64,000 bases of DNA, from positions 992,001 through 1,056,000 of the forward strand of contig NC_013524.1 of NCBI RefSeq assembly GCF_000024985.1, given 5' to 3'. The stretch's first letter is position 1. Each line of letters opens with the position of its first letter. The notes under the pieces were generated by a model. It did no database searches, had not been told where the DNA came from, and was given only the letters and a program-made list of their open reading frames with translations. Below are positions 52,254 to 61,140 of this stretch, piece after piece. Source of the DNA: Sphaerobacter thermophilus DSM 20745 (GTDB lineage Bacteria > Chloroflexota > Chloroflexia > Thermomicrobiales > Thermomicrobiaceae). The translations under genes and the position numbers were made by a program.

Positions 52254-53921
52254 GTGGAGCGGCTGCGCCGTGGCGAGGAGCGGCTCATCAGCCTGCAGCG
52301 GGTCAGCGCGGCGATGTCCAGCGACCTCGACCTCGACCGGACCCTCACGGTCCTGGTCGACGAGGCGCGGCGGTTGATGCACGCCGACACCGCGGTGATC
52401 CGGCTCTATGACGAGGAGACGGACAGCCTCCGCCTCATCGCCGAGGCGGGCGACGAGCAAGGGGTGCTCCTCGGCGAGGTGGTTCCCCTCGATGGTTCGC
52501 TCTCCGGCTACTGTTTCCGCGGCTCCCGCCCGGTGGTCAGCTCCGACGTGCAGAGCGATCCGCGGCTCGGGCAGGAGATCAAGAAGGCCACTCGCTTCGG
52601 CTCGATGCTGGTCGTCCCCCTGCTCGTACGCGACCGACCGATCGGCGTGCTGCTGGTCGGTTCGTACGCGCGCGGTGCTTTCAGCGAGGAGGACCAGACG
52701 CTCCTCTGCCTGCTGGCCGACCAGGCTGCCAGCGCCATCGAGAACAGCCGCCTGTACCAGCAGGCGCAGGGGCAGATCGCGGAGCTGGCGATCCTCCAGC
52801 GCATCTCCAGCGTCATCTCGTCGAGCCTCGACCTGGACGACGTGTTCCAGGCGATCTACGACGAGATCCGCGGGGTGATGCCGACCGACGCGTTCATCAT
52901 CGGGCTGACCCGCGAGGACGGCCTGCTCGACCTGGAGTTCATCGCCGACGGCGGGCAGCGCTACGCCCCGGTGCGGGCTTTCAAGTACAGCGAGGTCTTC
53001 CGCCGCGCGCTGGAGGAGCGGCAGCCGGTCATGGTCGGCGACGTGCTCGATGCGGAGGCGACGCCCATGCGCAGCGTGGGACACACGCGCACCAAGGTCC
53101 GCAGCGTCATCGCCGCGCCGCTAATCCAGGGCAACGAGGTCATCGGCCTGCTGAGCGCGCAGAGCTACGTGCCGCACCGTTACCGGGAGTGCGACGCGCG
53201 GCTGCTCATGACGATTGCGAACCACGCGGTCGTCGCCATCGAGAACGCGCGCCTCTACCGTCAGGCGCAGAGCCTGGCGATCGCCGAGGAGCGGAATCGG
53301 CTCGCGCGGGAGATCCACGATACGCTGGCTCAGGGGCTGATCGGCATCATCCTCTACCTGGAGCGGCTCGACCTCGAGATCCCGCAAGACGACCGGCGGT
53401 TCCGGCCGCTGGTGGAGCGGGCGCTGTCGCTGGCGCGCGGCAACCTGGAGGAGGCGCGCCGCTCGGTCCACGACCTCCGGGCGGCCCCGTTGGAGGGCCG
53501 GACGCTGGTGGAGGCACTGGCGCACCTCGCCGAGGACCTGCGCAAGGAGCGGCTGTTCGAAGTCGAGTTGTCCGTGCCCCGGGCACTCCCGCTGCTGGCC
53601 GCTCGGGTGGAGACGGCCCTGTTCCGCATGGTGCAGGAGGCGATCTCGAACGCGCGCAAGCACGCGGGCTGCAAGTCGCTCGCGATCCGGCTGTCGGTGG
53701 CGGGGGGCATGGTTACGCTCGAAGTCCACGACGACGGGCGCGGTTTCGAGGTCGAGCGAGTCTTGGGCGAGGCGCACCGTTTCGGCCTGTCCACGATGCG
53801 GGAGCGCATCACGCAGGTGGGTGGCGAGTTCACCGTCGAGAGCTGCCCCGGAGACGGCACGCTCGTCCGCGCCACCATCCCGCTTTCCCAGGCGACCCAC
53901 TCCGAATCCGAGGCGGTGTAA
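52254..53921 (+). CDS. GAF-domain sensor histidine kinase (NarL-type)
   Basis: 555 residues from the internal GTG 52254, which may not be the natural start. Two GAF domains (about 20-165 and 175-335) precede a HisKA_3 domain with the phospho-acceptor H355 in REIHDTLAQGL. An HATPase domain follows (DDGRGF, FGLSTMRERI, GTLVRATIP). It is cytoplasmic and probably senses a small molecule or redox state. No response regulator is adjacent, so it is an orphan. The upstream frame at 51862-52163 appears to be its lost N-terminus. Confidence 0.85.
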   Translation: MERLRRGEERLISLQRVSAAMSSDLDLDRTLTVLVDEARRLMHADTAVIRLYDEETDSLRLIAEAGDEQGVLLGEVVPLDGSLSGYCFRGSRPVVSSDVQSDPRLGQEIKKATRFGSMLVVPLLVRDRPIGVLLVGSYARGAFSEEDQTLLCLLADQAASAIENSRLYQQAQGQIAELAILQRISSVISSSLDLDDVFQAIYDEIRGVMPTDAFIIGLTREDGLLDLEFIADGGQRYAPVRAFKYSEVFRRALEERQPVMVGDVLDAEATPMRSVGHTRTKVRSVIAAPLIQGNEVIGLLSAQSYVPHRYRECDARLLMTIANHAVVAIENARLYRQAQSLAIAEERNRLAREIHDTLAQGLIGIILYLERLDLEIPQDDRRFRPLVERALSLARGNLEEARRSVHDLRAAPLEGRTLVEALAHLAEDLRKERLFEVELSVPRALPLLAARVETALFRMVQEAISNARKHAGCKSLAIRLSVAGGMVTLEVHDDGRGFEVERVLGEAHRFGLSTMRERITQVGGEFTVESCPGDGTLVRATIPLSQATHSESEAV

Positions 53922-53949
53922 GGGGGTGGTTACCCTTCACCCCCTGACC

Positions 53950-54037
53950 CCCTCTCCCTTTGTGGGAGAGGGGGAATGTGGTTTGGAGTGCGGCGGCCAG
54001 AGCCGCCGCTTTGGTACGCGGCGGTCGCAACCGCCGC
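53950..54037. repeat. Left arm of inverted repeat around the restriction-modification gene
   Basis: The core 53983-54037 is identical over 55 bp, in reverse complement, to 57127-57181. Within it are two hairpins, GCGGCGGC-caga-GCCGCCGC and GCGGCGGT-cgca-ACCGCCGC. A further outer CCCTCTCCC..GGGAGAGGG palindrome is also shared. Confidence 0.8.
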
Positions 54038-54203
54038 TCCCCGCCGATACCTCCACACCGGGCGTTACGCCAACCGCGGCTCCGCTGTCGCGAGCGAGGT
54101 TGTGGTTCCGCTCAGCCGAGAGCGGTGGTTGTGAGCGCCGCACTCCCAAGCTCTGAGGCCGCATTGGGCGGCTCCACGGCGTGGGAGACTGCCGGGGAAA
54201 CCG

Positions 54204-56975
54204 CTACGCGCCGGCCCGCTCCAGGTTGAGGGCGAGGAGGCGGGCGAGGATCTCGTCGTCGGAGAGATCGTCGGGCCAGCCGTAGGCGGCGAAGACAGCG
54301 CGGTCAAGCTCCCGATGCAGGTTATCGAGCCAGGTGGGGCGGGCGTTGTAGAGGTTCGTTAGCGTGCGCTGCTTCAGTTCGGCCTCACTGGCGCCCTCGG
54401 GATTCAGCCAGCGCTCGCGGTGCTCGTGCAGCGCCCGCGCCGCCGCCGCGATCGCCTCCCGCTGCTCCTCGGTCGGCCGTGGGAAGGGGAACGTCTCGAA
54501 GCAGGTGGTGGGCGTGTAGCGGGGCCGGTCCTCCAGCGAGGTGCCCATGCGTAGGGACCAGAGTTCGTGCGCGCGGGAGTGCAGTACGCCAAAGAAGTAG
54601 TCGTCGTCTCGGGCGAAGACGATGAGTTGGTGGTCAGGGAGCGTCGGGGCGCTGAGCCAGACGAACAGGCGATGCTTGGCAACCGTCGGCGTACCGATGA
54701 AGCGGGACAGACCGCGGAGTGCGTCGCGCATGTCGACGCGTGGGCGCTCGTGCAGCCACCACTCGTTCCGGGTCGAGCGGGACTTCTGACGCACCGGGTA
54801 GACGTGCTTCTTGACGTACTCGAAGGGCTGCTCGTAGAGTGCGGCCTGCTCCAGCGGCATATCGGGCCCGAAGTCGATGATCCACATGTCGCGCGGGCGA
54901 CGGGTGATGTCCAGGCCGTTGACCCAGGGTACGATGACATCGCTGTTCGGCCGGCCGTTGGGATTGAGCGGTGCTGCGAGCATCTGTCGCGCGAGGTCTC
55001 CGGGGATGTCGAACGGGCCGCCCTTGGTGTCGCCCATGAAGGCGATGTTCAGATTCTCTGCCAGCGGCCGCGCAGTGGTGAGATCCAGCGCCCCGGTGAG
55101 ATCAGGGTTGATGGCCGCCACCGGTACCCCGTCGAGCGTCCGCGTCTTCTCGGTGCCGTCGTCGAAGCCGACCATCGAGATGCGCACGGCCGCGCCATCG
55201 AGCACCCACGGCTCGTCGTCCCAGGCCATGAAGATGTCGCCGCTCTCCTTGATCCGCTCCAGCACGCGTCGGTTAGCACCCCCGCGGATCGAGTTGGTGG
55301 CGAGCAGGCCGGCCCGCTTGACTCGGCCCGCCGCGATCATCGCCCGCGCCTTCTCGAACCAGTAGCAGCAGAGGTCGGCCTCCCGCGGCACGCGGCCGTT
55401 GTAGACCGCGAACATGGCGTCCACGTACTCGTCGCCCAGCTCGGTGCGCAGGCGCTTCCCGCCCAGGAACGGCGGGTTGCCGATGATGAACTCGGCATCC
55501 GGCCACGCCGGCTCGCGCGGCTGGGCCGGGTCGGAGCGGTCGAGGATGGCGTCCATCAGCAGCACCGTGTCCATCGGCTCCAGCACCGGATCGCGGTTCA
55601 CCTGGAAGCCGTTCATGGTCATCCACTGGATGTACCCGATCCAGACCACGATCTGCGCCAGCTCGTGGGCATAGGCGTTCGTCTCGATGCCGTGGAGCTG
55701 GCGCGGCGTCACCTGCGGCAGCAGCATCGACAGCCCCCGGTGCGCCGCGTAGGAGATGACCTCCTTCTCCAGGTTCTTCAACTGCTCCAGCGCGACGTAC
55801 AGGAAGTTCCCCGAGCCGCAGGCCGGGTCGAGGATCGTCACCGAGGCCAGCCGCTCCTGGAAGGCGAGCAGCACGCTCGCCAGCTCCTTGCGGCGTCGCT
55901 CGCGCTGGCTCGGGCCCTTCGCCGCCCAGAACGCCTCGGCCAGCACGTCGGCCCGGGCCCGCACCGCCGCCCACTCCCGCCGCAGCGGCTCCATCACCAC
56001 CGGCTCGACGACGCGCAGGATGTCGTCGCGGCTGGTGTAGTGCGCGCCGAGCTGCGCCCGCTTGGCCGGGTCCAGCCCCCGCTCGAACAGCGTGCCGAAG
56101 ATCGCCGGCTCGATGCTGCCCCAGTCGAGCCGGGCGGCCTCGGCCAGCAGCCCGAGCTCCTCCCGGGTCAGCTCGATGGCGTCCGGGTCGGCGAAGAGAT
56201 CGCCGTTGAAGCGGGCGATCTCCTCCACGCCGAAGATGCCGCCGTCGCGCATCGTCTCGAACAGGATCAGGATCTGGCGCGCGAAGGTGTCCGGCCGCTG
56301 GCGGGTGACGTCGAGCAGCCGGGTGAAGAGCCCCTTCGGCAGCAGGCCGATGTCCTCGGCGAAGAGGCAGAACAGCAGCCGGGTCAGGAAGCGCGCCACC
56401 CGCTCCGGCGCGAAGCCGCGGGCGGTCAGACTCCCGGCCAGGCTGGCGAACTTCGCGGCTGCCTCCTGGGTGACCGACTCGGTGGTGATCTCCGGCCGCA
56501 GCGCCTCCGGGTCGGTGAAGACCTTGCGCAGGATGCCGAGCACCTCCGGGTCGGCGAGGTCGGCGTTGGTGAAGCGGTAGACCTGCTTCTTGGTGCCGGT
56601 GAAGTTGGTGTGGATCTCGTAGCGCGCGATGTCGCAGACGACCAGCAGGGGCGGGTTCTCCAGGTCGGCGGCGTACAGCACCAGTTGCTTGTAGGCCGCG
56701 GCCAGGTCCTCCCCGGGGCTCTTGTACTCCCAGGCGAAGTGGCCGCGCATCCAGACGTCGGCCCAGCCGTCGCCCCCGCCGGCCTTGGTCACGCCCTTCT
56801 CGAAGGTGTACCAGGCCCCCTGCGCGTCGGCCTGCGCCGGGGTCGGCTGGCCGAGCAGGAGGCAGAGGTCGATGAAGTGCTGCTGCGCGGCAGCGCGCTC
56901 CTTGAGCGACGCATGGGCCCACTTGGCGATGAACTGCTGGGGCGTCATTCGCCCGGCAGGCTGGGCTATCGACAT
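54204..56975 (-). CDS. MmeI-type (Type IIL/IIG) combined restriction endonuclease-methyltransferase
   Basis: 923 residues. The N-terminal nuclease motif is D73..E83xK85 in WADVWMRGHFAWEYK. The N6-adenine methyltransferase motif I is DPACGSGNF (383-391), and motif IV is NPPF (500-503). Between them lie the helical connector domains of the family, and a C-terminal target-recognition region has YTPTTCFETFPFPRPTEEQR. A single protein both cuts and methylates, recognition site unknown. The start is the ATG at 56975 after GGGAGCAC; the longer frame upstream is not family-like. It is bounded by perfect 55-bp inverted repeats, suggesting acquisition as a unit. Confidence 0.9.
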   Translation of the reverse strand: MSIAQPAGRMTPQQFIAKWAHASLKERAAAQQHFIDLCLLLGQPTPAQADAQGAWYTFEKGVTKAGGGDGWADVWMRGHFAWEYKSPGEDLAAAYKQLVLYAADLENPPLLVVCDIARYEIHTNFTGTKKQVYRFTNADLADPEVLGILRKVFTDPEALRPEITTESVTQEAAAKFASLAGSLTARGFAPERVARFLTRLLFCLFAEDIGLLPKGLFTRLLDVTRQRPDTFARQILILFETMRDGGIFGVEEIARFNGDLFADPDAIELTREELGLLAEAARLDWGSIEPAIFGTLFERGLDPAKRAQLGAHYTSRDDILRVVEPVVMEPLRREWAAVRARADVLAEAFWAAKGPSQRERRRKELASVLLAFQERLASVTILDPACGSGNFLYVALEQLKNLEKEVISYAAHRGLSMLLPQVTPRQLHGIETNAYAHELAQIVVWIGYIQWMTMNGFQVNRDPVLEPMDTVLLMDAILDRSDPAQPREPAWPDAEFIIGNPPFLGGKRLRTELGDEYVDAMFAVYNGRVPREADLCCYWFEKARAMIAAGRVKRAGLLATNSIRGGANRRVLERIKESGDIFMAWDDEPWVLDGAAVRISMVGFDDGTEKTRTLDGVPVAAINPDLTGALDLTTARPLAENLNIAFMGDTKGGPFDIPGDLARQMLAAPLNPNGRPNSDVIVPWVNGLDITRRPRDMWIIDFGPDMPLEQAALYEQPFEYVKKHVYPVRQKSRSTRNEWWLHERPRVDMRDALRGLSRFIGTPTVAKHRLFVWLSAPTLPDHQLIVFARDDDYFFGVLHSRAHELWSLRMGTSLEDRPRYTPTTCFETFPFPRPTEEQREAIAAAARALHEHRERWLNPEGASEAELKQRTLTNLYNARPTWLDNLHRELDRAVFAAYGWPDDLSDDEILARLLALNLERAGA

Positions 56976-57126
56976 GGACGTGCTCCCTGCCCAAGACCCA
57001 CAGGTTGTCGGCGGTGACATGGTACCAGATGGAAACGGTGTGGAGGATGGGTCAGCCGTACAAGGAGCGGCGGGGTCTGCGGCGCGTGTTCATTGGAGTG
57101 GCCGTCGGCGAGCGGGACGTGAGAAG

Positions 57127-57221
57127 GCGGCGGTTGCGACCGCCGCGTACCAAAGCGGCGGCTCTGGCCGCCGCACTCCAAGATGCGTTCCCCCTCTCCC
57201 AACGTTGGGAGAGGGGGTAGG
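57127..57221. repeat. Right arm of inverted repeat around the restriction-modification gene
   Basis: 57127-57181 is the exact reverse complement of 53983-54037. The outer CCCTCTCCC..GGGAGAGGG palindrome (57190-57218) corresponds to that at 53950-53972. The arm starts 151 bp upstream of the gene's ATG. Confidence 0.8.
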
Positions 57222-57311
57222 GGGTGAGGGCCGACCTCCGGCCGTGTCCCGGTGGCACAGGGTACAATTCGCCGGGGGTTGGGATGCCGTCCGCGTGAAC
57301 GGACCGATTGG

Positions 57312-58328
57312 GTGCGACGACCGCTGCGAACCCGCTCGCTGCTCCTCGGCAGCCTGCTGCTCCTGCTGAGCCTCGTGCTTGCGACCGCCACCGTCTGGGG
57401 ATACGTCGAGGGTGGCGGACCGCTTGCCATCGCGACCGGCCGTCGGCCTGCGACGCCGACGGCGGACATCGCCACACCTACGCCGACGCCGGTGCTCCCG
57501 ACGCCGACACCAACGCCGACCCCGCCGGTCGCGGCGATCCCGCCCGATCTACCGCTCTCTGCGCGGGCGGCGATCCTCGTCCAGGATGAGCCGGAACTGG
57601 TCCTCTTCGAACGCAACGCGGACGAGCCGCTGCCGCCTGCCAGCACCGCGAAGATCGTCACCGCGCTCACGGTCCTGCGCCATGCGGGGCTGGAGGAGGT
57701 GCTGACGGTCCAGGAGGAGGATCTGGTTGATCCGGTGGCCGAGTCCCACATGGGGTTGCAGGCCGGAGACACGGTGACCGTGCACGACCTGCTGGTCGGG
57801 TTGCTGCTGCCGTCGGGCAACGACGCGGCCAAGACGCTGAGCCGTGTGATCGGGGAGCGGCTACCGGGGGATCAGCCGCCGGTTGAGCGTTTCGCCGCCG
57901 CTATGAACGCGGTCGCGGCAGAGTTGGGCATGACGGGAAGCCACTTTGTGGACCCCAGCGGGGACGACGCCGAGGGGCAGGTCGTCACCGCGCGGGACAT
58001 GGTGATCGCCGCCCGTGCGCTGCTGCGGGAGCCGGTCCTGGTGTCGATCGTGGCGATGCAGCGGGCGGAAGTGCGCATCGGCGGGCCGAAGGCCCGGGTG
58101 ATTCGGCTGGAGAACACCAACCAGCTCCTCGCGCAGGACGGGGTCTTCGGGATCAAGACCGGGACGACCGACCAGGCCGGGCAGTGCCTGTTGGTCGCGT
58201 ACCGGGCCCCGTCAGGCACCCAGATCGCGGTGATCCTCGGCAGCCAGGACCGCTACGGCGACGCGCGCGCCCTGCTCGGACTGCCCGAGCCACCGCCCCC
58301 GTCACCGACGCCGGAGCCGGCCGCCTGA
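57312..58328 (+). CDS. D-alanyl-D-alanine carboxypeptidase (penicillin-binding, S11)
   Basis: 338 residues. A hydrophobic segment (10-30) anchors or exports the protein, a Thr-Pro-rich tether follows (45-73), then the catalytic domain. SxxK is S111-K114 (ASTAKIV), SxN is S168-N170 (PSGNDAAK) and KTG is in GIKTGTTDQAG, so all are intact. It trims D-Ala from pentapeptide stems in the wall. The start is probably GTG 57312; an in-frame GTG at 57252 lies upstream of a TACAAT box at 57263-57268. It is followed by a LysM-M23 gene. Confidence 0.86.
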   Translation: MRRPLRTRSLLLGSLLLLLSLVLATATVWGYVEGGGPLAIATGRRPATPTADIATPTPTPVLPTPTPTPTPPVAAIPPDLPLSARAAILVQDEPELVLFERNADEPLPPASTAKIVTALTVLRHAGLEEVLTVQEEDLVDPVAESHMGLQAGDTVTVHDLLVGLLLPSGNDAAKTLSRVIGERLPGDQPPVERFAAAMNAVAAELGMTGSHFVDPSGDDAEGQVVTARDMVIAARALLREPVLVSIVAMQRAEVRIGGPKARVIRLENTNQLLAQDGVFGIKTGTTDQAGQCLLVAYRAPSGTQIAVILGSQDRYGDARALLGLPEPPPPSPTPEPAA

Positions 58329-58395
58329 CCGAGCGCCTTCCGGTCCGCGCTGTCCCGCTCCGGCCGATCGGTTATGGTGACTTTCAGGCACATTC

Positions 58396-58424
58396 TTGTC
58401 TGTACACCCGCCCCTGGGTATAGT
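58396..58424 (+). promoter_or_regulatory. Promoter of the LysM-M23 gene, leaderless configuration
   Basis: TTGTCT (58396-58401), a 17-bp spacer and TATAGT (58419-58424). The expected start of transcription is within 1-2 nt of the ATG at 58432, and no ribosome-binding site fits. Confidence 0.65.
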
Positions 58425-58431
58425 GGGCGCT

Positions 58432-60219
58432 ATGGGAAGGGAAGATGGTGCCCCGCCGCGGGTGCACGGCGCGGCGATGCCCGAACCGCGGTTCGGCTGG
58501 CGACCGGATGGGGACCCGGCGCCACCAAACACACCAGGCTCCGATACCACACCGTCCGCGTGGCGATCCGCGGTCGATGGTGGGGTGCATCGCCCCTACC
58601 CGGACGATCTTTCCTCTGAGAACGGCCATGACGACCGGCTGGACCCGGAACTGGAGGCGTACCTCCGCCGGGTCGAGGCCAGCACTACCCGGCTGCCCGG
58701 GGCCGCGCCGGAGGTCGTCGAGTACCGCGCGATCGGGGCGGAGGCTACTGAAGCGCGGCCGGCGGCTGAGAACCGGCGGGCGCGCCGCGTGGTGCTGGGG
58801 GCGACCGGCTCGCGGGTGCTGGTGCACGCGCTGCTGCTGGCGGTCATCGTTGCCGTCGTGGCGGGGCGTGGCTACTGGGGTACCGACGGGCCGATCGTCC
58901 AGCCGGGCGGCATTGACACACTTGGCGACGTCCGTGCCTACACCGTCGCGCCCGCCGCCTCGGTGCGGTACGCCGGCACAGGGCTGAATACCCCGCCGCT
59001 CGCAACCCTCGCCTCCGGGGTGCTGAACGGCTACGTCTCCGAGTTCGCCAGTGCCGTGGCGCCCGATCAGTTGCAGATCGATACGGTGGTCGTGTCCGAG
59101 GGGCAGACGGCGGAGGATGTGGCCACGGAGACGGGCCTTGACGTCAGCACGATCCTCTGGGCGAACGGCCTGACGAACCCGGCCGAGCCGCTGCCGGAGG
59201 GGACGCAGATCCGTGTCCCGCCGGTGGACGGGATGCTCCACATCGTGCATGACGGCGACACGCTGGAGAGCATCGCCGCCCGCTACGGCGTCGAGGTGGA
59301 GGACATCACCGGCTACGAGCCGAACAACGTGGAGCACAACGCCGACCTGGTGCCCTACCGGATGTTGATGGTGCCGGGCGGCACGATGCCGACGCGCGAT
59401 CAGGTGCTGACCTACATCGTCCGGCCGGGTGACACCCTCTGGACGATCGCCCAGCTCTTCGGGCTGCAGCCGAGCACCATCGTCTGGGCCAACAGCCTGC
59501 CGGACGGCGACCTGATCCTGCCGGGGCAGCCGCTGGCGATCCTGCCGACCGACGGGGTGATGGTCACCGTCCAGGAGGGGGACACCGTCGAGAGCCTGGC
59601 GGAACACTACGGAGTGGATCCGCAGGTGATCCGCGACTACCCGCTGAACGGCCTGGGCGCCGGCGGGCAGTTGCGAGTGGGGCAGCAGGTGATGATCCCG
59701 GGCGGTCAGCCACCGGCACCCCCGCCGCCACCCGAGCCGGAACCGGAACCGGAGCCGCCGGCGTCGAACCAGCCGGCCCCGGCACCGGCCGCTCCCGCCC
59801 CGAGCTACGGTGCGACCGGCAGCTTCATCTGGCCGGCGGCAGGGACCATCACGCAGTACTTCGGGCCGTCCGACTTCTGGATGGAGCCGGCCTATGCGGG
59901 CTACCCACACTTCCACCTGGGTCTCGACATCGCCAATGCCTTCGGCACGCCGATCGTCGCGGCCGACGCCGGGGTGGTGATCTTCGCCGGGTGGAACACT
60001 GGCGGGCTGGGCAACGCCGTGGCCATCGACCACGGGAACGGTCTTGTCACCTGGTACGGCCACATGAATGCGCGCCCGGCGGTCAGCGTAGGCCAGTGGG
60101 TTGCCCAGGGTGAGTACCTCGGCCCGATGGGCAGCACCGGCCTCTCGACCGGCTCTCACCTGCACTTCGTCGTCATCAAGAACGGCGTCTACGTCGACCC
60201 GCTGAACTACCTGCGGTGA
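58432..60219 (+). CDS. LysM and M23 peptidase cell-wall protein
   Basis: 595 residues. An N-terminal cytoplasmic Pro/Arg-rich part of about 125 residues precedes one membrane helix (129-145). Outside are four LysM-like repeats, the third being YIVRPGDTLWTIAQLFGL. A Pro-Glu-rich linker leads to an M23 (lysostaphin-type) endopeptidase domain. Zinc ligands are in HFHLGLDIANAFG (His, Asp) and SHLHFVV (His). It binds and cuts peptidoglycan, or activates other hydrolases. The ATG at 58432 has no ribosome-binding site, consistent with a leaderless message. Confidence 0.87.
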   Translation: MGREDGAPPRVHGAAMPEPRFGWRPDGDPAPPNTPGSDTTPSAWRSAVDGGVHRPYPDDLSSENGHDDRLDPELEAYLRRVEASTTRLPGAAPEVVEYRAIGAEATEARPAAENRRARRVVLGATGSRVLVHALLLAVIVAVVAGRGYWGTDGPIVQPGGIDTLGDVRAYTVAPAASVRYAGTGLNTPPLATLASGVLNGYVSEFASAVAPDQLQIDTVVVSEGQTAEDVATETGLDVSTILWANGLTNPAEPLPEGTQIRVPPVDGMLHIVHDGDTLESIAARYGVEVEDITGYEPNNVEHNADLVPYRMLMVPGGTMPTRDQVLTYIVRPGDTLWTIAQLFGLQPSTIVWANSLPDGDLILPGQPLAILPTDGVMVTVQEGDTVESLAEHYGVDPQVIRDYPLNGLGAGGQLRVGQQVMIPGGQPPAPPPPPEPEPEPEPPASNQPAPAPAAPAPSYGATGSFIWPAAGTITQYFGPSDFWMEPAYAGYPHFHLGLDIANAFGTPIVAADAGVVIFAGWNTGGLGNAVAIDHGNGLVTWYGHMNARPAVSVGQWVAQGEYLGPMGSTGLSTGSHLHFVVIKNGVYVDPLNYLR

Positions 60220-60312
60220 GGGGTGGCGCGTTCTCCCCAGCGCTTACCCTGTCTCACACCACGTGGCGCGTGCCCGAGACTTCCGCCACGGCCTACATGT
60301 TCACCGTCCGGC

Positions 60313-60435
60313 ATGGGCCCGGGGGTTTACCCCGGGCTTACAACGGAAGCCGGCTGGACGAATGGGGGCTCATATCCGGGGTGATAGGGTGCCCGCCGCC
60401 CGGTTCGTGCCCGGGGGTTTACCTCCGGGCCCTAA
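60313..60435. repeat. GC-rich palindrome array, locus 3
   Basis: Two CCGGGGGTTTACC-type palindromes (60316-60342 and 60407-60432), one with a shortened arm, with a GCCGGCT unit between. The gap 60220-60579 contains nothing else that I can support. Confidence 0.65.
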
Positions 60436-60579
60436 CCACGGTGCTGGATGTGTCACGCCACCCGCCTCGGATCAGCCCACGCCGCTGGATCCTCTCATCA
60501 CCATCCCGCGCGTGCCTGTGCACGCGGCGTGCAATACTGCCGTTTCATGGGCCCGTGCATCGCAGGGAGGTAGGGATCG

Positions 60580-61059
60580 ATGGAGCGGCTCGCTGATGAT
60601 ATCGCACGTCTCTACGAACGCGCGATTGTCCGCACCGGCAAGGAACCAGAGTTCTTCGTGCTGGTCGCGTTCCTGGTCACCTTCATCATCGTGCGCATCA
60701 TCACCCACGCCATCCACGACAGGAAGGGGCGGCTGCGCAACATCACCGTCGGGAACCTTCATATCCACTACCTGGTGTGGGGCATCCTCCTCCTGCTGAT
60801 CACGGGCTACCTGGCGCTGGCGTTCGATGCGCCTCAGTGGCGGACGACGCTATCGGTGCTGTTCGGTGTCGGCGCGGCGCTGACGCTCGACGAGTTCGCG
60901 CTCTGGCTGCACCTCGAGGATGTCTACTGGGCCAAAGAGGGGCGTAGCTCAGTGGATGCCGTGGTCATCGCGGTGGCGATCCTGGCGATCTTCCTTCTAG
61001 GGCAGGATTTCTGGATCGGCAGCGGTCGCCTCGTCGTGCGGTTCTTCGGCGAGCTCTGA
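60580..61059 (+). CDS. Conserved integral membrane protein of unknown function
   Basis: 159 residues with four hydrophobic segments (about 26-45, 65-85, 88-107 and 125-143). Polar motifs RNITVGNLHIHYLVWGI and LTLDEFALWLHLEDVYWAKEGR lie at the membrane edge and carry conserved-looking His, Asp and Glu residues, suggestive of a metal or catalytic site. No family name can be given with confidence. The ATG at 60580 follows GGGAGGTAGGG. It is possibly cotranscribed with the YihY gene 82 bp downstream. Confidence 0.72.
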   Translation: MERLADDIARLYERAIVRTGKEPEFFVLVAFLVTFIIVRIITHAIHDRKGRLRNITVGNLHIHYLVWGILLLLITGYLALAFDAPQWRTTLSVLFGVGAALTLDEFALWLHLEDVYWAKEGRSSVDAVVIAVAILAIFLLGQDFWIGSGRLVVRFFGEL

Positions 61060-61140
61060 CGGGAAGGGTAGCTCGGGCTTCGGGCTATACTGTGGCTGTG
61101 GCCAGGATGTTGAATCGCAACAGGAAGGGGCGACGCGACT

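Noticed and set aside
54567-57017. 816-residue plus-strand frame opposite the MmeI-type gene
   Set aside because: Low-complexity shadow. The minus strand has nuclease and methyltransferase motifs.
58384-60165. 593-residue minus-strand frame opposite the LysM-M23 gene
   Set aside because: Shadow of the real gene; no recognisable protein features.
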